Shown here: in pieces, positions 10,328-21,308 of the stretch
Position numbering within the stretch: the first letter of the stretch is position 1
Layout: the number at the start of each line of letters is the position of its first letter
Assembly (NCBI GenBank): GCA_947579605.1
Contig: OX388314.1
Span: 2,852,001 to 2,916,000, forward strand
Direction of reading: 5' to 3'
DNA from: Athripsodes cinereus
Taxonomy: Eukaryota; Arthropoda; Insecta; Trichoptera; Leptoceridae
DNA length: 64,000 nucleotides
Notes under the pieces: generated by a model
The model's input: only the letters and a program-made list of their open reading frames with translations
Told to the model about the DNA's origin: nothing
The model's database searches: none
Made by a program: the position numbers and the translations under genes

Positions 10328-12292
10328 ATACTATACCCTCACGCCATGTCCCAAGTGGGGTAGGCAGAGAGAACGGAACGCCAAACAGATCTATCTTTAC
10401 ACACTTCCTTCGCTTCCTCCACATTCATACAGTTCCTCATACACGCACGTCGGTTCCTCTTACTCAACACGCGGCCGTCCTTGAGAATTTGATCCACGTG
10501 ATCAAGCCACGTGGTTCTCGGACGCCCGCGTTTCCTCACACCCTTTCTTTCAGATAAGTATATCCTCTTTGTCGTTCTTACCTCGTTCATTCGTTCAACA
10601 TGCCCAAACCACCGTAGTTTATTCACGCGCATTCTGTCCACAACAGTCTTCTTGCATCCGCTCATTCTTCTAATATCCTCATTCTTCACTCTATCACGCA
10701 GCGTTTTACCAACCATTCTTCTCAACGATCGCATCTCTACTGCATTTACTCCACTTTCGTCCTTCTTCAACCATGTCCATGTCTCGCTTGCATACGTAAG
10801 TGACGGTACCAGAATGGTATTGTGCACCAGCATTTTAGCCATGTTCGACACATTGTCATTGCTGACAATGGGTCGAAGTGCACCGATTACTCTAGCACCG
10901 GCCACTTTCCTTCTTTCAATGTCCCCATCGCATCTTCCATCCCTCGTAAACATACTTCCCAAATATACATACTCACTTACTTGCTCCAAACATTCGTCAC
11001 CAACTTTAATCTCGCAAATCGTTTTTTCATTCTCTCTTTCAAAAACAAGAACTTTCGTCTTCATAACATTCATTTTCAAACCATTCAAATTGCAACTATC
11101 ATACACACACGTAACAATCTCTTGTAAGTCCCTTTCACTCTCAGCCATTAACACCAAATCGTCTGCGTACATCAATGCATTCACCCGAAACCCATTCAGC
11201 TCGACACCAACATCCATCTCTTTCACAGATCGCATACAGTAGTCGAAGAATAGGTTGAACAGCCACGGAGACATGACACAACCTTGCTTCACCCCTTTGG
11301 TGAGGACAAACCTCTCCGAGAGAGTGTTATTTACCCTCACGCAAGCGGAGCTTCCCACGTAAAGTGAAGATATTGCGCGGATCAACCGGCTGCTCACCCC
11401 ATACTCCGACAACACGCGCCACAACCTTTCACGGTCCACTCGATCATATGCTTTCTCCAGATCCACGAACGCACAAAAAAGCCTCTGGTGTTTACCCAAA
11501 AACTTCTCTATAACCATTCGCAGGGAGAAGATCTGATCGGTGCACCCTCTGCCATTCAAAAAAGCTCCTTGCGCATCCCATATCTTATACTCAGTTATCT
11601 TTCGTACTCTTTCAATCAAAATTCTACCATACAGTTTCCCTATTGAGCTCAGCAAACTAATAGCCCGATAACTCCCGCATTCAAGTCTAGAGCCTTTCCC
11701 TTTGTACAGGGGGCAGATGATAGCCCTCCTCCAATCCTCTGGAGTAACACCTTCTCTCCAACAATCGTTGAAAAGCTCCAAACACCACGCGAGAACCCCC
11801 GGTCCACCAGACTTGATGAGCTCAACGGCAACACAATCATACCCTACAGCTTTACCGCACTTCGCTCTTTTTAATGCATTCATAATCTCATTCATGTCTA
11901 TCATATCGTTTTCATTCACACTGCTTTCACTGTCGTCATACTCATTTGCATTTGTACCATCACATTCAAACAGATCTTCGAAATATTCCTTCCATCTCCG
12001 TAACACACATTCATCATTCACTAACACACATCCATCCTTGTCTTTTATCCCTTTCATACTGTTCACACTTGAACCCGTCCTCTTTCGTTTCACTTCCTTC
12101 CAAAAAATCTTCATATTTTCACTCGCATACGTAGACAATTTCTTACATTCTTCATCTTCAAGCATTTTTTTCTTCATTTTCACAACTTCACGCACTTCCT
12201 TCTTGCATGTCTTGTAAACTTCTTTCTTTCGCTCTTTTTCACATGTGTCACACTGTTTCACACTCAGTAAGTCTTTCCAAGCATTCTTCTTC
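10328..12292 (-). mobile_element. LINE-A, long 5'-truncated copy
   Basis: A non-LTR retrotransposon whose 3' end (low coordinate) is a stop, a short UTR and the tail GTATAGTATAGTA. TTAACTACT at 10319-10327 and 12293-12301 is a plausible 9 bp target duplication. The 5' end begins GAAGAAGAATGCTTGGAAAG. The endonuclease domain that should precede the RT is missing, so the copy is 5' truncated, as most LINE insertions are. Near 12262-12290 another frame reads NAWKDLL, suggesting one frameshift at the 5' edge. Confidence 0.9.
10339..12261 (-). CDS. Non-LTR retrotransposon reverse transcriptase (LINE-A)
   Basis: This 640-codon stop-free frame encodes the RT part of a LINE protein that copies its own RNA into DNA at a nicked target. 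Visible landmarks are KRAKCGKAVGYD (residues ~131-142), AQGAFLNGRGCTDQIF (230-245), motif A FVDLEKAYDRV (265-275), motif B GVKQGCVMSPWLFN (323-336), motif C YADD (365-368, with both catalytic aspartates), GLKMNVMKTK (394-403) and YVYLGSMF (431-438). The C-terminus has KLRWFGHVERM and RKRGRPRTTWLDHVDQIL. No N-terminal endonuclease is present and the first codon is GTG directly after a stop, so the given start is arbitrary. The clade is probably RTE-like, unproven. The absence of stops points to a recent insertion. Confidence 0.93.
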   Translation of the reverse strand: MKQCDTCEKERKKEVYKTCKKEVREVVKMKKKMLEDEECKKLSTYASENMKIFWKEVKRKRTGSSVNSMKGIKDKDGCVLVNDECVLRRWKEYFEDLFECDGTNANEYDDSESSVNENDMIDMNEIMNALKRAKCGKAVGYDCVAVELIKSGGPGVLAWCLELFNDCWREGVTPEDWRRAIICPLYKGKGSRLECGSYRAISLLSSIGKLYGRILIERVRKITEYKIWDAQGAFLNGRGCTDQIFSLRMVIEKFLGKHQRLFCAFVDLEKAYDRVDRERLWRVLSEYGVSSRLIRAISSLYVGSSACVRVNNTLSERFVLTKGVKQGCVMSPWLFNLFFDYCMRSVKEMDVGVELNGFRVNALMYADDLVLMAESERDLQEIVTCVYDSCNLNGLKMNVMKTKVLVFERENEKTICEIKVGDECLEQVSEYVYLGSMFTRDGRCDGDIERRKVAGARVIGALRPIVSNDNVSNMAKMLVHNTILVPSLTYASETWTWLKKDESGVNAVEMRSLRRMVGKTLRDRVKNEDIRRMSGCKKTVVDRMRVNKLRWFGHVERMNEVRTTKRIYLSERKGVRKRGRPRTTWLDHVDQILKDGRVLSKRNRRACMRNCMNVEEAKEVCKDRSVWRSVLSAYPTWDMA

Positions 12293-12449
12293 TTAACTAC
12301 TTAAACTTAAAATTTTCTATTTTATATTTTGTGTAAGCTTATCATCTTGGCAGCTCTCACTCGTGGAGTATTCAGAGGTTGTACATAATTCTATACTAAT
12401 ATTACAGGTATGTTTCTTTACATGTCAAAAGATTAAGACGTTCAAGACA

Positions 12450-12532
12450 AATGCCACACCTCATCACTGAGTTGAAGTTACGTGGTGTTTTAAGAATACC
12501 TACTTAAATTGTCTTTTACAGGACATTGACAA
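12450..12532 (-). mobile_element. SINE-A fragment
   Basis: CCACACCTCATCACTGAGTT and CTTTTACAGGACATTGAC match the middle and head of SINE-A with heavy divergence. Both ends are lost. Confidence 0.45.
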
Positions 12533-12539
12533 ACATTTA

Positions 12540-15500
12540 TTTATTTATTTATGAAAGCGCTTGAGTATCATTCACATTACAAAATCAATAAATCAGTTTA
12601 CATAATGACATGGATAAGGTTTTGCAAGGTTTCATTAATAATTAAATAAATCTTTAACTATATATACTATAAGTGAGATTATGGGAGCTCTATTTTAAAT
12701 TTATAAACAATATGTTGATACTTATAAAAGGCGCGTGTTGAATATTGAACTCAGAATAATTAACACGTGTTGTTGAAGAGACACGAGTTTAACGAGGTTA
12801 ACCTTGTAGACACTTGCTTAGGAGACACGTGTGTTATTATTTTGAACAAAGAAAATCCTTGAACGATACACATGGACAAAGAATCAAGATATGAACTTTA
12901 ATAATTGTTTATATAAAAAAAGGTTAAAACATAACTGAATGTTTGTGAGGAAGATGAGGTAAGTTGCATTTGGGTTTTGTTGAACTAATAATTTACTTGA
13001 GACAATAATAGGAAATTCTATAACTTACTTGGGATTTGCTTAGTCTGAAACTTTATAAAGATATATATTAACAATTGTAAACATTTCGAATAAGAAAATG
13101 TTTGTAAAATTTGTATTGAATATTGAATTCCTCACTATTATAATAGTCAAGTTAGGTTTTATTGAAGTATTAAAACTGCTTGATATTTTGTAAAAGTTAT
13201 TCATATATAAATAATTAAAATATTGTAAATAGAAATGATATTCTTACAATGAAATTGATGTTTCTTAAGGAAATTCGATTTACGAAAAACTGATAAAAGT
13301 TACCCAACGCTTCGATCTAGTTATTGACACGTGTCGTCTGTTTATAAGAATATCATGAAGTATCCATCGATTTTTAAACTGTAAGGATAAAAGGAGTGTT
13401 ATATTTTGATTTTCTGAGAATATTTATGTACGAAATGAGGGAAGTTATAATGGCTTGTTTTATTGTAAGTTGCAATCAGAATGAATTTATTCGAGTAAGT
13501 AAATTCGCCGAATGTTAAATAGATAAGAAAATAGCATTTATTAACAATTCAGTTATTTATTTTGACAAAGTGAGGTAAATGGATAGATGTTTTAATTTAA
13601 ATTACATAATTAAGATTGGGGTATGTATTTATGAAGTGTTTTTAAGGAATTGTATTCAAGATCATAAACAACTTTTACTGTTTTATTGAGATTGAAGTTT
13701 CATTTTATCTATAGTTTTGGGATCTTAGTTGACTGATAAATACGAATTGTTTATATAAATAATAACTTAGTACTTATATGAAATGGTGGTAATAGTTGGT
13801 TGAAGCGTTATAACCCTGGATTTATTGGGTTCATGGAGATATACTTCAACATGGAGAGTAGATACTAGTATCTACTTGGGTGAAGAAAGTAGGTAGGTAC
13901 CAAATTGAATTTTAGACAAAGAAATGGGAGATTATAAATATGATGTCACAACATCGACTCGGGATAGTGTTTTCTTGCAAGGAGATGAGAGGGGAATAAA
14001 ATTAGATTCAGTGTTGTATTTAATTTGATTTTTGGTATACTCCTCTCCAAGTAGAAAATAAAATATGTTTTTTTCTTCTTTTGTGATTATCTCTATTTTG
14101 AGATAATAAGAAATCATCCTAAATTAAAATCAATAAAATTCTAAAATTAAATTCAGTGTTTTCAGTGTCGAGAATTGCAGAATATATCATCTTTAACCGA
14201 AGTTAAGATTCTTTTCTTATTTTAATTTTATTTTATAGAATTTAACTGTTATGAATATTTATTTTAAAAAAAATTTCTTTTATCTTATTAAATGTCTCTT
14301 TTTAAAGGAAAGTTTGATAACGTGTTGTGAGATTGGCTTTGTTTGATTTCCTATACTGTTAAATTTGTAGACTGGTATTGTTTGCAAATTTGACTTGTGG
14401 AGGATCACTCAATTTGGTGAACAGGGTCGAATTCAGAACATAAATTTGCTTTATTTTCCCCAAATTAATAAAATCTGAATAACTAATATTATTTGTAAAT
14501 GTAATTTATAGAAACTACTCGATAATATGAACAGGGTCGGACTCAGAAACATTTACTTATCATTATTTTCTGATATTTTGAATACTAACAAGAGCATGAT
14601 TTTAAACTCATATTTATTTTATGTAAATATCTTTTATTTTATTATAAATTAATATCCTAAATTCCCACACACAAGCCTCAGTTTTGGACATTGGGGTTCC
14701 TTGCGTGAAAGAATTAAGCTCAAGGCTAAATCAGACCTGGTTGCTACTTAAATTGAGCCCCGCAGAAAATATTATATTATTATATTTTATTTTGCATGAA
14801 AATATATATGTATTATATTTTTCTTAATTTATTATATGGTATACTAATGAGGCTGACAGTAGTGTATGAAAGGCTGTGTCAGATCGAATTAAGCGTGCGA
14901 AGGAGCTTTTTTCACTAACAAACCAATTTTTATTGTTAAAATTAACAAAAATAGTCAGTGATTGAGTTTTGTCAAACTTTGGTTCAGTAAAATATTTCAT
15001 CTCGATGCGCCCCTGGCGCTGTATACAGATACTATTTTATGTATGAAACCATATGCCTTTTATAAATAAAACTGCATTCAAAACTAATCTGTAATATAAT
15101 TACAGAAATAAACTTTCGATAACGTTGAATCATAAGTTTGATAAAATATTATTTCATTGACTATTTCTAACAAATAACATGGGTTTCTGTGGTACATAAA
15201 AAAAATTTGATATTTATTCTTGATTGTTATTGTGTGTTGTTTTCTTTGTGTATTTTCAGCAATAAGGTAAGGCTTTTATACTTGCTAACGCCGAGTATAA
15301 AAGGAAATAATTTATTAATTACTAACCTTTATGTACAACAGAAATTAAATTTTTGATTGATATAAAATTATGCTTTTATATGTTCTGAATAGAAATTATT
15401 GTTTGTTTTTCACTGATAAAAATTTTCTATTATAAATCGTAAACACAACGTAGAAAAGGGTCCTTTACGTAAATTTTCTTTTCTCTAGATGTATCATGTG

Positions 15501-16190
15501 CCAAAATATTTGAAGAAACAAAAATTGTTGAATTTAGCGACCGACACTTTCGACGGGTTTTACGTTAAACGTCTAAGACAATTTAAATTAGGTGTGAACC
15601 GAGATAGGTTAAACTAATGATACGTATTATTATATAGGTATAATGTCTCTATACGACGAATATTATTATTCTTGGATTTTACAAGTAGGTAGGTGATATG
15701 AAAGTATTCTGTATTATAAAATTTTAATCGGAATATTATAAAGACGTAATTGCGAAAAGAAATTTAAAAATTTGCGTAGATTGGATAAACTTGATTCTTT
15801 TTAGTTTAATTACTTCCAACTCAGAGGATAAATACGTATTTATTCTCTCGTCGAAATAAATAAATATATTTTATTTATTTCCTGTCAATGTGGTCTCAAC
15901 GGTTTTTCTTTTTCTTTTCCTTTTGTGGGGAGGGACCACGACAATAAGAAAAAATGTGATGATATGCAGTGGCGAGATTATCACTATTTAGTGATTTCTT
16001 CCATTTATATGTTTTAGATATATTTTTTTTTCACTTCTTTGATGAGATATTTCACTCATTTTGAATGCTTTATTTTTTATGTTAAGATCGTTTCGACCAC
16101 TAGGTACATGAAGTTTCAGACTATCCCAATTTTGAGAGATAAATATGATTATAAAGATAAATAAATATGATAATTGAGTTTAGATAATTA
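12540..16190. other. AT-rich stretch, no gene seen
   Basis: About 3.6 kb without a recognisable coding frame. Two short related phrases occur (GGTGAACAGGGTCGAATTCA near 14417 and ATGAACAGGGTCGGACTCAG near 14527). A less AT-rich island at 14660-14760 resembles no family I know. The only structured item at its edge is the hammerhead-like repeat at 16200. Confidence 0.45.
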
Positions 16191-16199
16191 AAAATGAAA

Positions 16200-16307
16200 C
16201 CCTTATTTAGTACACAGTGACTTATTGGTTGCAAGCCGGCTTTCAAGAGCTTCTGCTCTCATCATCAGGCGATCAATAAAGTCATAGTGTAACTACTAAA
16301 TAAGCGC
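16200..16307. repeat. Inverted repeat enclosing hammerhead-like core
   Basis: CTTATTTAGTA near 16201-16211, then GTGACTTATTGGTTGC, is complementary to GCGATCAATAAAGTCATAGT and TACTAAATAAGCG (16269-16306). The arms pair over about 33 positions and form stem I of the ribozyme-like motif between them. Confidence 0.75.
16213..16290 (-). ncRNA. Hammerhead ribozyme-like motif (best copy)
   Basis: On the minus strand the order is stem I, CUGAUGA (complement of 16262-16268), an extra U, stem II GAGAGC-AGAA-GCUCUU, GAAA (complement of 16241-16244), palindromic stem III GCCGGC without loop, then UU and the other strand of stem I starting GCAACC. G1.1-C2.1 and C1.2-G2.2 pair directly at the core. A9 is followed by one unpaired U not found in textbook hammerheads. 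A loop-less palindromic stem III suggests it would act as a dimer. Known hammerheads of this size occur in Penelope-like elements and retrozymes. Self-cleavage is not shown. Confidence 0.68.
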
Positions 16308-16849
16308 TTTACTTATGATAATTTGAAATTAACTTTCACCAAGAGCCGTCGGTCAAAAAATATCAACATTAATACATTTTGTCTTAGATACATACCCGCT
16401 ATTGATTGTATATTATCGAGCCGTGAAATGAAATAGGTATGTAATTTTGTTTAAAAAGTACCGTCACATTCAAAACAAGGTACTTAACAAACAGTATGAA
16501 CCCACATTAAAACGATCTAGGTACTATTTTTATTTCATTTCTTTTTCTGAAGTGTCTCTTTGTAGAGAGATGTGTGGAACAAAAGCAATTGTTTTTTATT
16601 TCTTTTTCTTCCTTCATTACAAATGATTTTTTTATTCAAAAGTACGTTTCTTCCACACTACAGTGTGTGTAATTTACGAAAATAATAGCATTTCATAACA
16701 AAAATGATGAAAAAAAAAGATTAATGGTGAAACATGTGAGATAATGAATAATGCAAATTTTTGTTTACGTCAGCAATGCTACTCGCAGTAAAAAAGAATT
16801 ATTTGCGATTTTTTTTTGTGCAATTATGTAACCTAATTTTCTGAAGAAT

Positions 16850-17358
16850 ATTATTCAACAGATATCTCGTGTGCGCAACCAAAAAAACTTCCTTTAGTAT
16901 AAAAGAGGAACGGTGTTCCGATACTTACGAATCGCCTTAGGCTGGTTTAAGTGCATGTTAGCTATTCCTGTTTCAAACCATTATGTTTGACATCTAATAA
17001 TACAGTTATTCAATTTATTCAATTTATTCAATTATAAACAATACCTCAAAACAGCAACTAAGGTTACTGGTGTCAGAGGCGTGCAATATTACAAATCTGG
17101 TAAAACAATTCATAAATTTAAATTATTTGATATTATAGTAAAATATAAGACACCAGAGCAAAGAATCACAGAACAGCAACACTATTGAAAACAAAAAACA
17201 CAAAACACTATCACAAACAAAGTTATCCGTGTAATCAGTGTTAAGTGCACTTAACCTAGCCTAAGCCGATTCGTAAGCATCGGAACACCTTGACTGTTTC
17301 CTATTGAAGGGAGTTTGAACAATTTCTTGGTTGTTGAGATGAGGTATCTTTTGAGTAA
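16850..17358. mobile_element. Long-TIR MITE (family FB-4)
   Basis: The left end TTCAACAGATATCTCGTGTG (from about 16855) and the inner GGTGTTCCGATACTTACGAA, CTTAGGCTGGTTTAAGTGCA are inverted at 17244-17358 (TGCACTTAACCTAGCCTAAG, CGATTCGTAAGCATCGGAAC, GAGATGAGGTATCTTTTGA). The arms span more than 100 bp with indels; the centre has no coding frame. A single end recurs at 52860-52975 and a piece at 24787-24840. Confidence 0.72.
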
Positions 17359-17368
17359 TCAATCAATC

Positions 17369-18257
17369 AATCATCGCCCTCAACGCTCCTCTCGGGAGCA
17401 CACTGAGAAAAATACTAACGAATTTTCACAACGAATCATTGGTACGTACTATCAGATTAGGACCAGAGATCGTACAAACGATTCATTAGTACGAATCTAT
17501 AATATTAACTCTTCGCAAACAAGTTGTTGGTAAATTTACCAATGATTTGTTTGCGAAGAGTTAATATTATAGATTTATACCAATGAATCGTTTGTACGAT
17601 CTCTGGTCCTAATCTGATAGTACTGTACCAATGATTCGTTTTGAGTATTTTTCTCAGTGCGCAGGGCAGAAACCAGCCTCCTCCATTCAGAGCGTCTCTG
17701 AGCCAATTGCGTCACCTCTTTCCACGACATTCCTTGCGCTCTGATGTCGTTGTCATAGGAACGGTGTATTGTGAAAGAGAGACGCCCGGGCAGACGGAAC
17801 CTTTGCGGACGGAAGAACAGTGCTCTTTTTGTGCCAACTATCATTGGGCATTCTCAGAAGATTTTCCAGCTAGGACCATCGTCTCTCCAGTATTACGGAG
17901 ATTACAGGTCTCCGCTGGGTGCGCCGGCGCACAGCATCATTTGTGACATGTTCATACCATTTGACATCCAAAATCCTTCTAAGACACTTGTTTTCAAAGC
18001 TTAGTATCTTTCGCTTTTAAGCCTTGGTTTAGTGCCAAGACTCACAGCCATATAGAAGGATTGGGATGATGCACGCATTGAACAAGCGACATTTTGTCCT
18101 GATGCTGAGTCCAGACACCTTCCAAACTTTGTTCATGTTATTGAAAGCCCCGCTAGCAGCTCCTATGCGGATTGGTAATTCCGACCGGAGATAACCCTCT
18201 GGCGTTATGGTTGCTCCCAGGTACCTGAATTTGTTAACCTGAGATATTTGGGAATTT
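17369..18257 (-). mobile_element. LINE-B 3' fragment carrying a nested MITE
   Basis: The minus strand matches the last ~630 bp of the LINE-B copy at 56239-57553 (for example ATATTTGGGAATT, GGTACCTGAATTTGTTAACC, GACACTTGTTTTCAAAGCTT). Its tail is (GATT)n at 17360-17372. The frame is interrupted by stops and indels (one at the ATAACC near 18190), and by the 259 bp MITE at 17401-17659. Homology stops at about 18257. Confidence 0.88.
17401..17659. mobile_element. Fold-back MITE FB-1, copy 1 (CACTGAG termini)
   Basis: It starts CACTGAGAAAAATACTAACG and ends TATTTTTCTCAGTG. The two halves pair over nearly 125 bp (CAGATTAGGACCAGAGATCG against CGATCTCTGGTCCTAATCTG) around a centre near 17530. It sits in the LINE-B 3' end; uninterrupted LINE-B reads GGAGCACA...GCAG, so the target duplication is CA (17399-17400) / CG (17660-17661), a 2 bp duplication with one transition. 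Confidence 0.92.
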
Positions 18258-18609
18258 CCACGCAAGTATAAAAAATTCAACCCTAAACTGTTTTAAAATC
18301 AATCACAATATGTTAGAAAACAAAATAATGTAGGTATATTCAGTTGCTTTAGTTCAGTAAACAAAACAATAATAATACTGTTTGTAGTACTACAAGTCGG
18401 CAAGTAAAACGCAAACAAATTTACGTCAATGGTTAACGTTTCAAAGGAATTTCTAATTTACACGCGATATACTTATCAAGGAGTACCTACCTACGTACCT
18501 TGCACAAGTATTTCATGTTACTATTTTGTGTAGGTATCTATGCCGTAAGGGAAGTCGGGCAGCTTTAAGAACGAGTGTATTCAACGAATTTGATACAAAA
18601 TATATATAT

Positions 18610-18795
18610 GATGACGATGATGTTGTTTTGCTGGAGCCGTTTTACGATATTTCAACTGTTTCAAGGGTGCTGGCGAAAAGGGCGGTTTTTATTTTGCTTC
18701 ATAAACCTTCGCGGTTCTCTGGCGCAACAGGATATGCATCGCCAAAAGCTCTGTCAAGGGATTCATTCCATACCTTGTAAAAGATTAATAGAAAC
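18610..18795 (+). repeat. Unclassified repeat shared with 8380-8470
   Basis: GATGATGTTG, GCCGTTTTACGATATTTCAA and GTGCTGGCGAAAAGGGCGG match the 8380-8470 segment. Short frames across it have no recognised protein similarity. Confidence 0.5.
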
Positions 18796-18799
18796 CGGA

Positions 18800-19157
18800 C
18801 GTTTCACGAAACCAATATTTGATTGCACACATTTTATACATTCTACGTATGCAGAGATAAATGACTTTAGGGGAGACTTGTATGTAGGTACATATAATAT
18901 AATGTCCTCAATGGTCTCCGAAAATATTAAAGACAGTGGTAAAATAATACATTCTATAGGAGGTCTCATCTTCTGGGCAGCAAATGGACTAAAAACATTT
19001 TAAATATCTTATTTACGGACAAAACATTTTCTTATGTTATTAGATTTGTATGGAAATTAAATATAGGTATTTAATCTATCGATCGACGGTTCATGGTGGA
19101 AGTTCATTTTAATAATTTATTAATAAAACAAGATCAAGGTGTTGAACCAACAGTGGA
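18800..19157. other. No assignable feature
   Basis: AT-rich sequence with short frames (one open for 142 codons from 18575 runs through here), without motif support. I treat these as chance frames. Confidence 0.4.
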
Positions 19158-19166
19158 ATAAATATA

Positions 19167-19419
19167 TACTATACTATACTATACCATCACGGCATATCCC
19201 ACAAGTGGGGTAGCCAGCAGACCAGCTGCATGTAAGAAACATGCAAGCTGTCCTCTTCGTGCCAATATAAAATAAAGACATTCAGGATGGGTGGCAAACC
19301 TCATCGCTGAATTTAAGATGTACAATGGGTTAATTTTTTCGAACACCTGCCTTTTACAGGACACTCGAAAACTTACAGAGAAGAGTGGGAGACCAATTCT
19401 TGACCGGGTGCTCCACGGG
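19167..19419 (-). mobile_element. SINE-A, complete copy
   Basis: Complete unit in minus orientation: tail TATACTATACTATACCATCA at 19167 and head CCGGGTGCTCCACGGGA at 19419. ATAAATATA at 19158-19166 and 19420-19428 is the target duplication. It is close to the copies at 3552-3798 and 35413-35652. Confidence 0.87.
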
Positions 19420-19429
19420 ATAAATATAA

Positions 19430-20215
19430 ATCTTGCTTTATTAATAAATTATTAAATAAATTGTTGACATCATGATTTAACATGGACAGAGAACACTGTC
19501 AACAGCATTTAAATAAAAGTGTTGCCAGTTTTTGATTTTCACACATTTTCGCCATTTCTAAGGAAAGTTCTTTTAATATCTAGTAAGTGCTAGTTTGCCA
19601 ACTTGATATTTATTTCCTGGCCGGGTAAAACTTCTGTTTTTTAAAATAGAATATAGAATAATATGATAATATACAAGAAGGGAAATAAATCAAAGTGAAA
19701 CAGCCATGACACACAACATAAATCAAAAGGAAAAGTTCGTTCTATAACTTAATTTGAGACGATCAAACGTGATGATGATGCCAGTGAGTTGATATTATTA
19801 TTATTGTTTATATTATATTGTATTTACATACTACTGCCCGGGACTCCAAAGGGACTAGGGAACAAAGTTTTTAGCTAAATTAACAGGCATGTAAATTTAA
19901 TATGACGCTGAGTGAAGTCTTAACTGTAATAATATAAAAAAAAACGTAAAAATGAAAAGTGTGAAATATTTATTTTGTTGAATGTGTGAAATCTTATAAA
20001 GAACTTTTTTAATAGAAAGTTTATATATATGATTGGTAATAAGAGAGTTAATTTTATTTAATAGATAGTTACACATTTAAAGAAACAACGTTATAATGCA
20101 ACTAAAACTAAAAATTAATGTTTAATAAAATACAAAATGTTTACAAAAACACTGTTTATTTGCTCTGCGACAATGTTTTTGATCAATTAATTTATGAACT
20201 TAAACATACCTACGA
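19430..20215. other. AT-rich stretch, no gene seen
   Basis: No repeat, motif or convincing coding frame recognised; one GC-richer phrase ACTGCCCGGGACTCCAAAGG at about 19831 has no assigned role. Confidence 0.4.
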
Positions 20216-20220
20216 CTCAG

Positions 20221-20422
20221 TAGGGTTACTCTTGACAAAATTTGAATACTATCTTGATCTTAATCATACGACGCGCGAAGTGAGTATTAGTAAAAAATAC
20301 GTGCATACCAATATCACGGTAGCGGTGGTGCGGTATTTTTGACTATAGTCCCTTCGCGCGTCCTATGATTAAGATCAAGACTAGATTAAGATCGTATTTA
20401 GATTGTGTCGAGAGTAGCCCTA
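20221..20422. mobile_element. Fold-back MITE, TAGGGTTACTCT termini, CAG flanks
   Basis: It begins TAGGGTTACTCTTGACAAAA and ends TGTCGAGAGTAGCCCTA. Inside, CTTGATCTTAATCATACGAC and GCGCGAAG at 20252-20279 are repeated inverted at 20350-20377 with one mismatch. CAG flanks both ends (20218-20220 and 20423-20425). Length is 202 bp with no coding frame. The 3 bp CAG flank matches that of the 3098-3298 MITE although the termini differ. Confidence 0.78.
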
Positions 20423-20429
20423 CAGGACA

Positions 20430-21250
20430 ACTTCATGTTTGGACATATGAACAAAAAATAACAATAACAGTGACATAAAAAAAAATGTATATATAATAAC
20501 TTATAGCACCAACAGACCAACGGTGATGATTTAATACATATTAATATTTACTTATTGTTGAGAACTTTCTTTTGCGGCATCCTCAGGACGAGAGTAACTT
20601 ATATATATAATCTTAAAGTTACTTAAAACTTTAGGGCAAGAGTCAGTTAAAGTCTTAAACCTGAATTTATTCATCAAATTATTAAGTACATAATCACACT
20701 GATAATCAAGAGTGTTTTTGCAAAATTTAAAATTTCAAAAATGGAGTTTCCTAAATAAAGTAGACAAAAAATTTCCTATACTTATGTTTCAATTAACTTT
20801 AAACAGGTAAGATAAAGAGTGAATGGAAAAAACGAATCTATTGAAAAGCATTCTTTATTCAACGATGAAGAATAATACATTACATCCTGAGTTTTTGATT
20901 CTCATGATGTAAAGAGGAAGTCTCAATATTCATTATGTAGTTTGTTCATGCAAGCAATTTCTCTAGTACTTCACTTTATTCGTTTTCAATCATTGAAATG
21001 TTTTGCTATGTGGCTCAGCATTGAAGTGATGCAGCACGTTGTTTGCCTTTCAATTCCCAGCTCGATTTAATAACCCACAAAATGGACTCCTTTCAAAATG
21101 GATATGTGCGTAATTTAATCTAATTACATGGAATTTAAACAAATAAAGCTGTCAAACATTAGGTCCTAGTTCTACTTGCACTAATGTGGAAAAGTTGAAG
21201 GCAACTTTACTACACACAATGCAGTAAAGCATTAATAATCAGACATTTTG
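20430..21250. other. AT-rich stretch, no gene seen
   Basis: No repeat family or coding frame recognised. Confidence 0.4.
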
Positions 21251-21256
21251 ACAATA

Positions 21257-21308
21257 CAGCAAGTTTTGTAATCTAAAACTCATGAGTTTTAGATTACAAA
21301 ACTTGCTG
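21257..21308. repeat. Perfect 52 bp palindrome
   Basis: CAGCAAGTTTTGTAATCTAA followed by AACTCATGAGTT reads back perfectly to AACTTGCTG: 26 bp arms, no spacer, centre at CATG. It would extrude a cruciform. No flanking duplication was recognised. Confidence 0.9.

Noticed and set aside
10511..11242. Long open frame on the plus strand opposite LINE-A (243 codons), mirrored at 45932-46522 minus
   Set aside because: It is the antisense shadow of the RT gene and appears in both copies only because they are nearly identical.
12540..16190. Possible degenerate LTR retrotransposon
   Set aside because: No paired LTRs, primer-binding site or gag/pol frame could be found; only two short similar phrases near 14420 and 14527.
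18575..19003. 142-codon open frame
   Set aside because: Overlaps an unclassified repeat, no recognised motif, and codon content looks like random AT-rich sequence.
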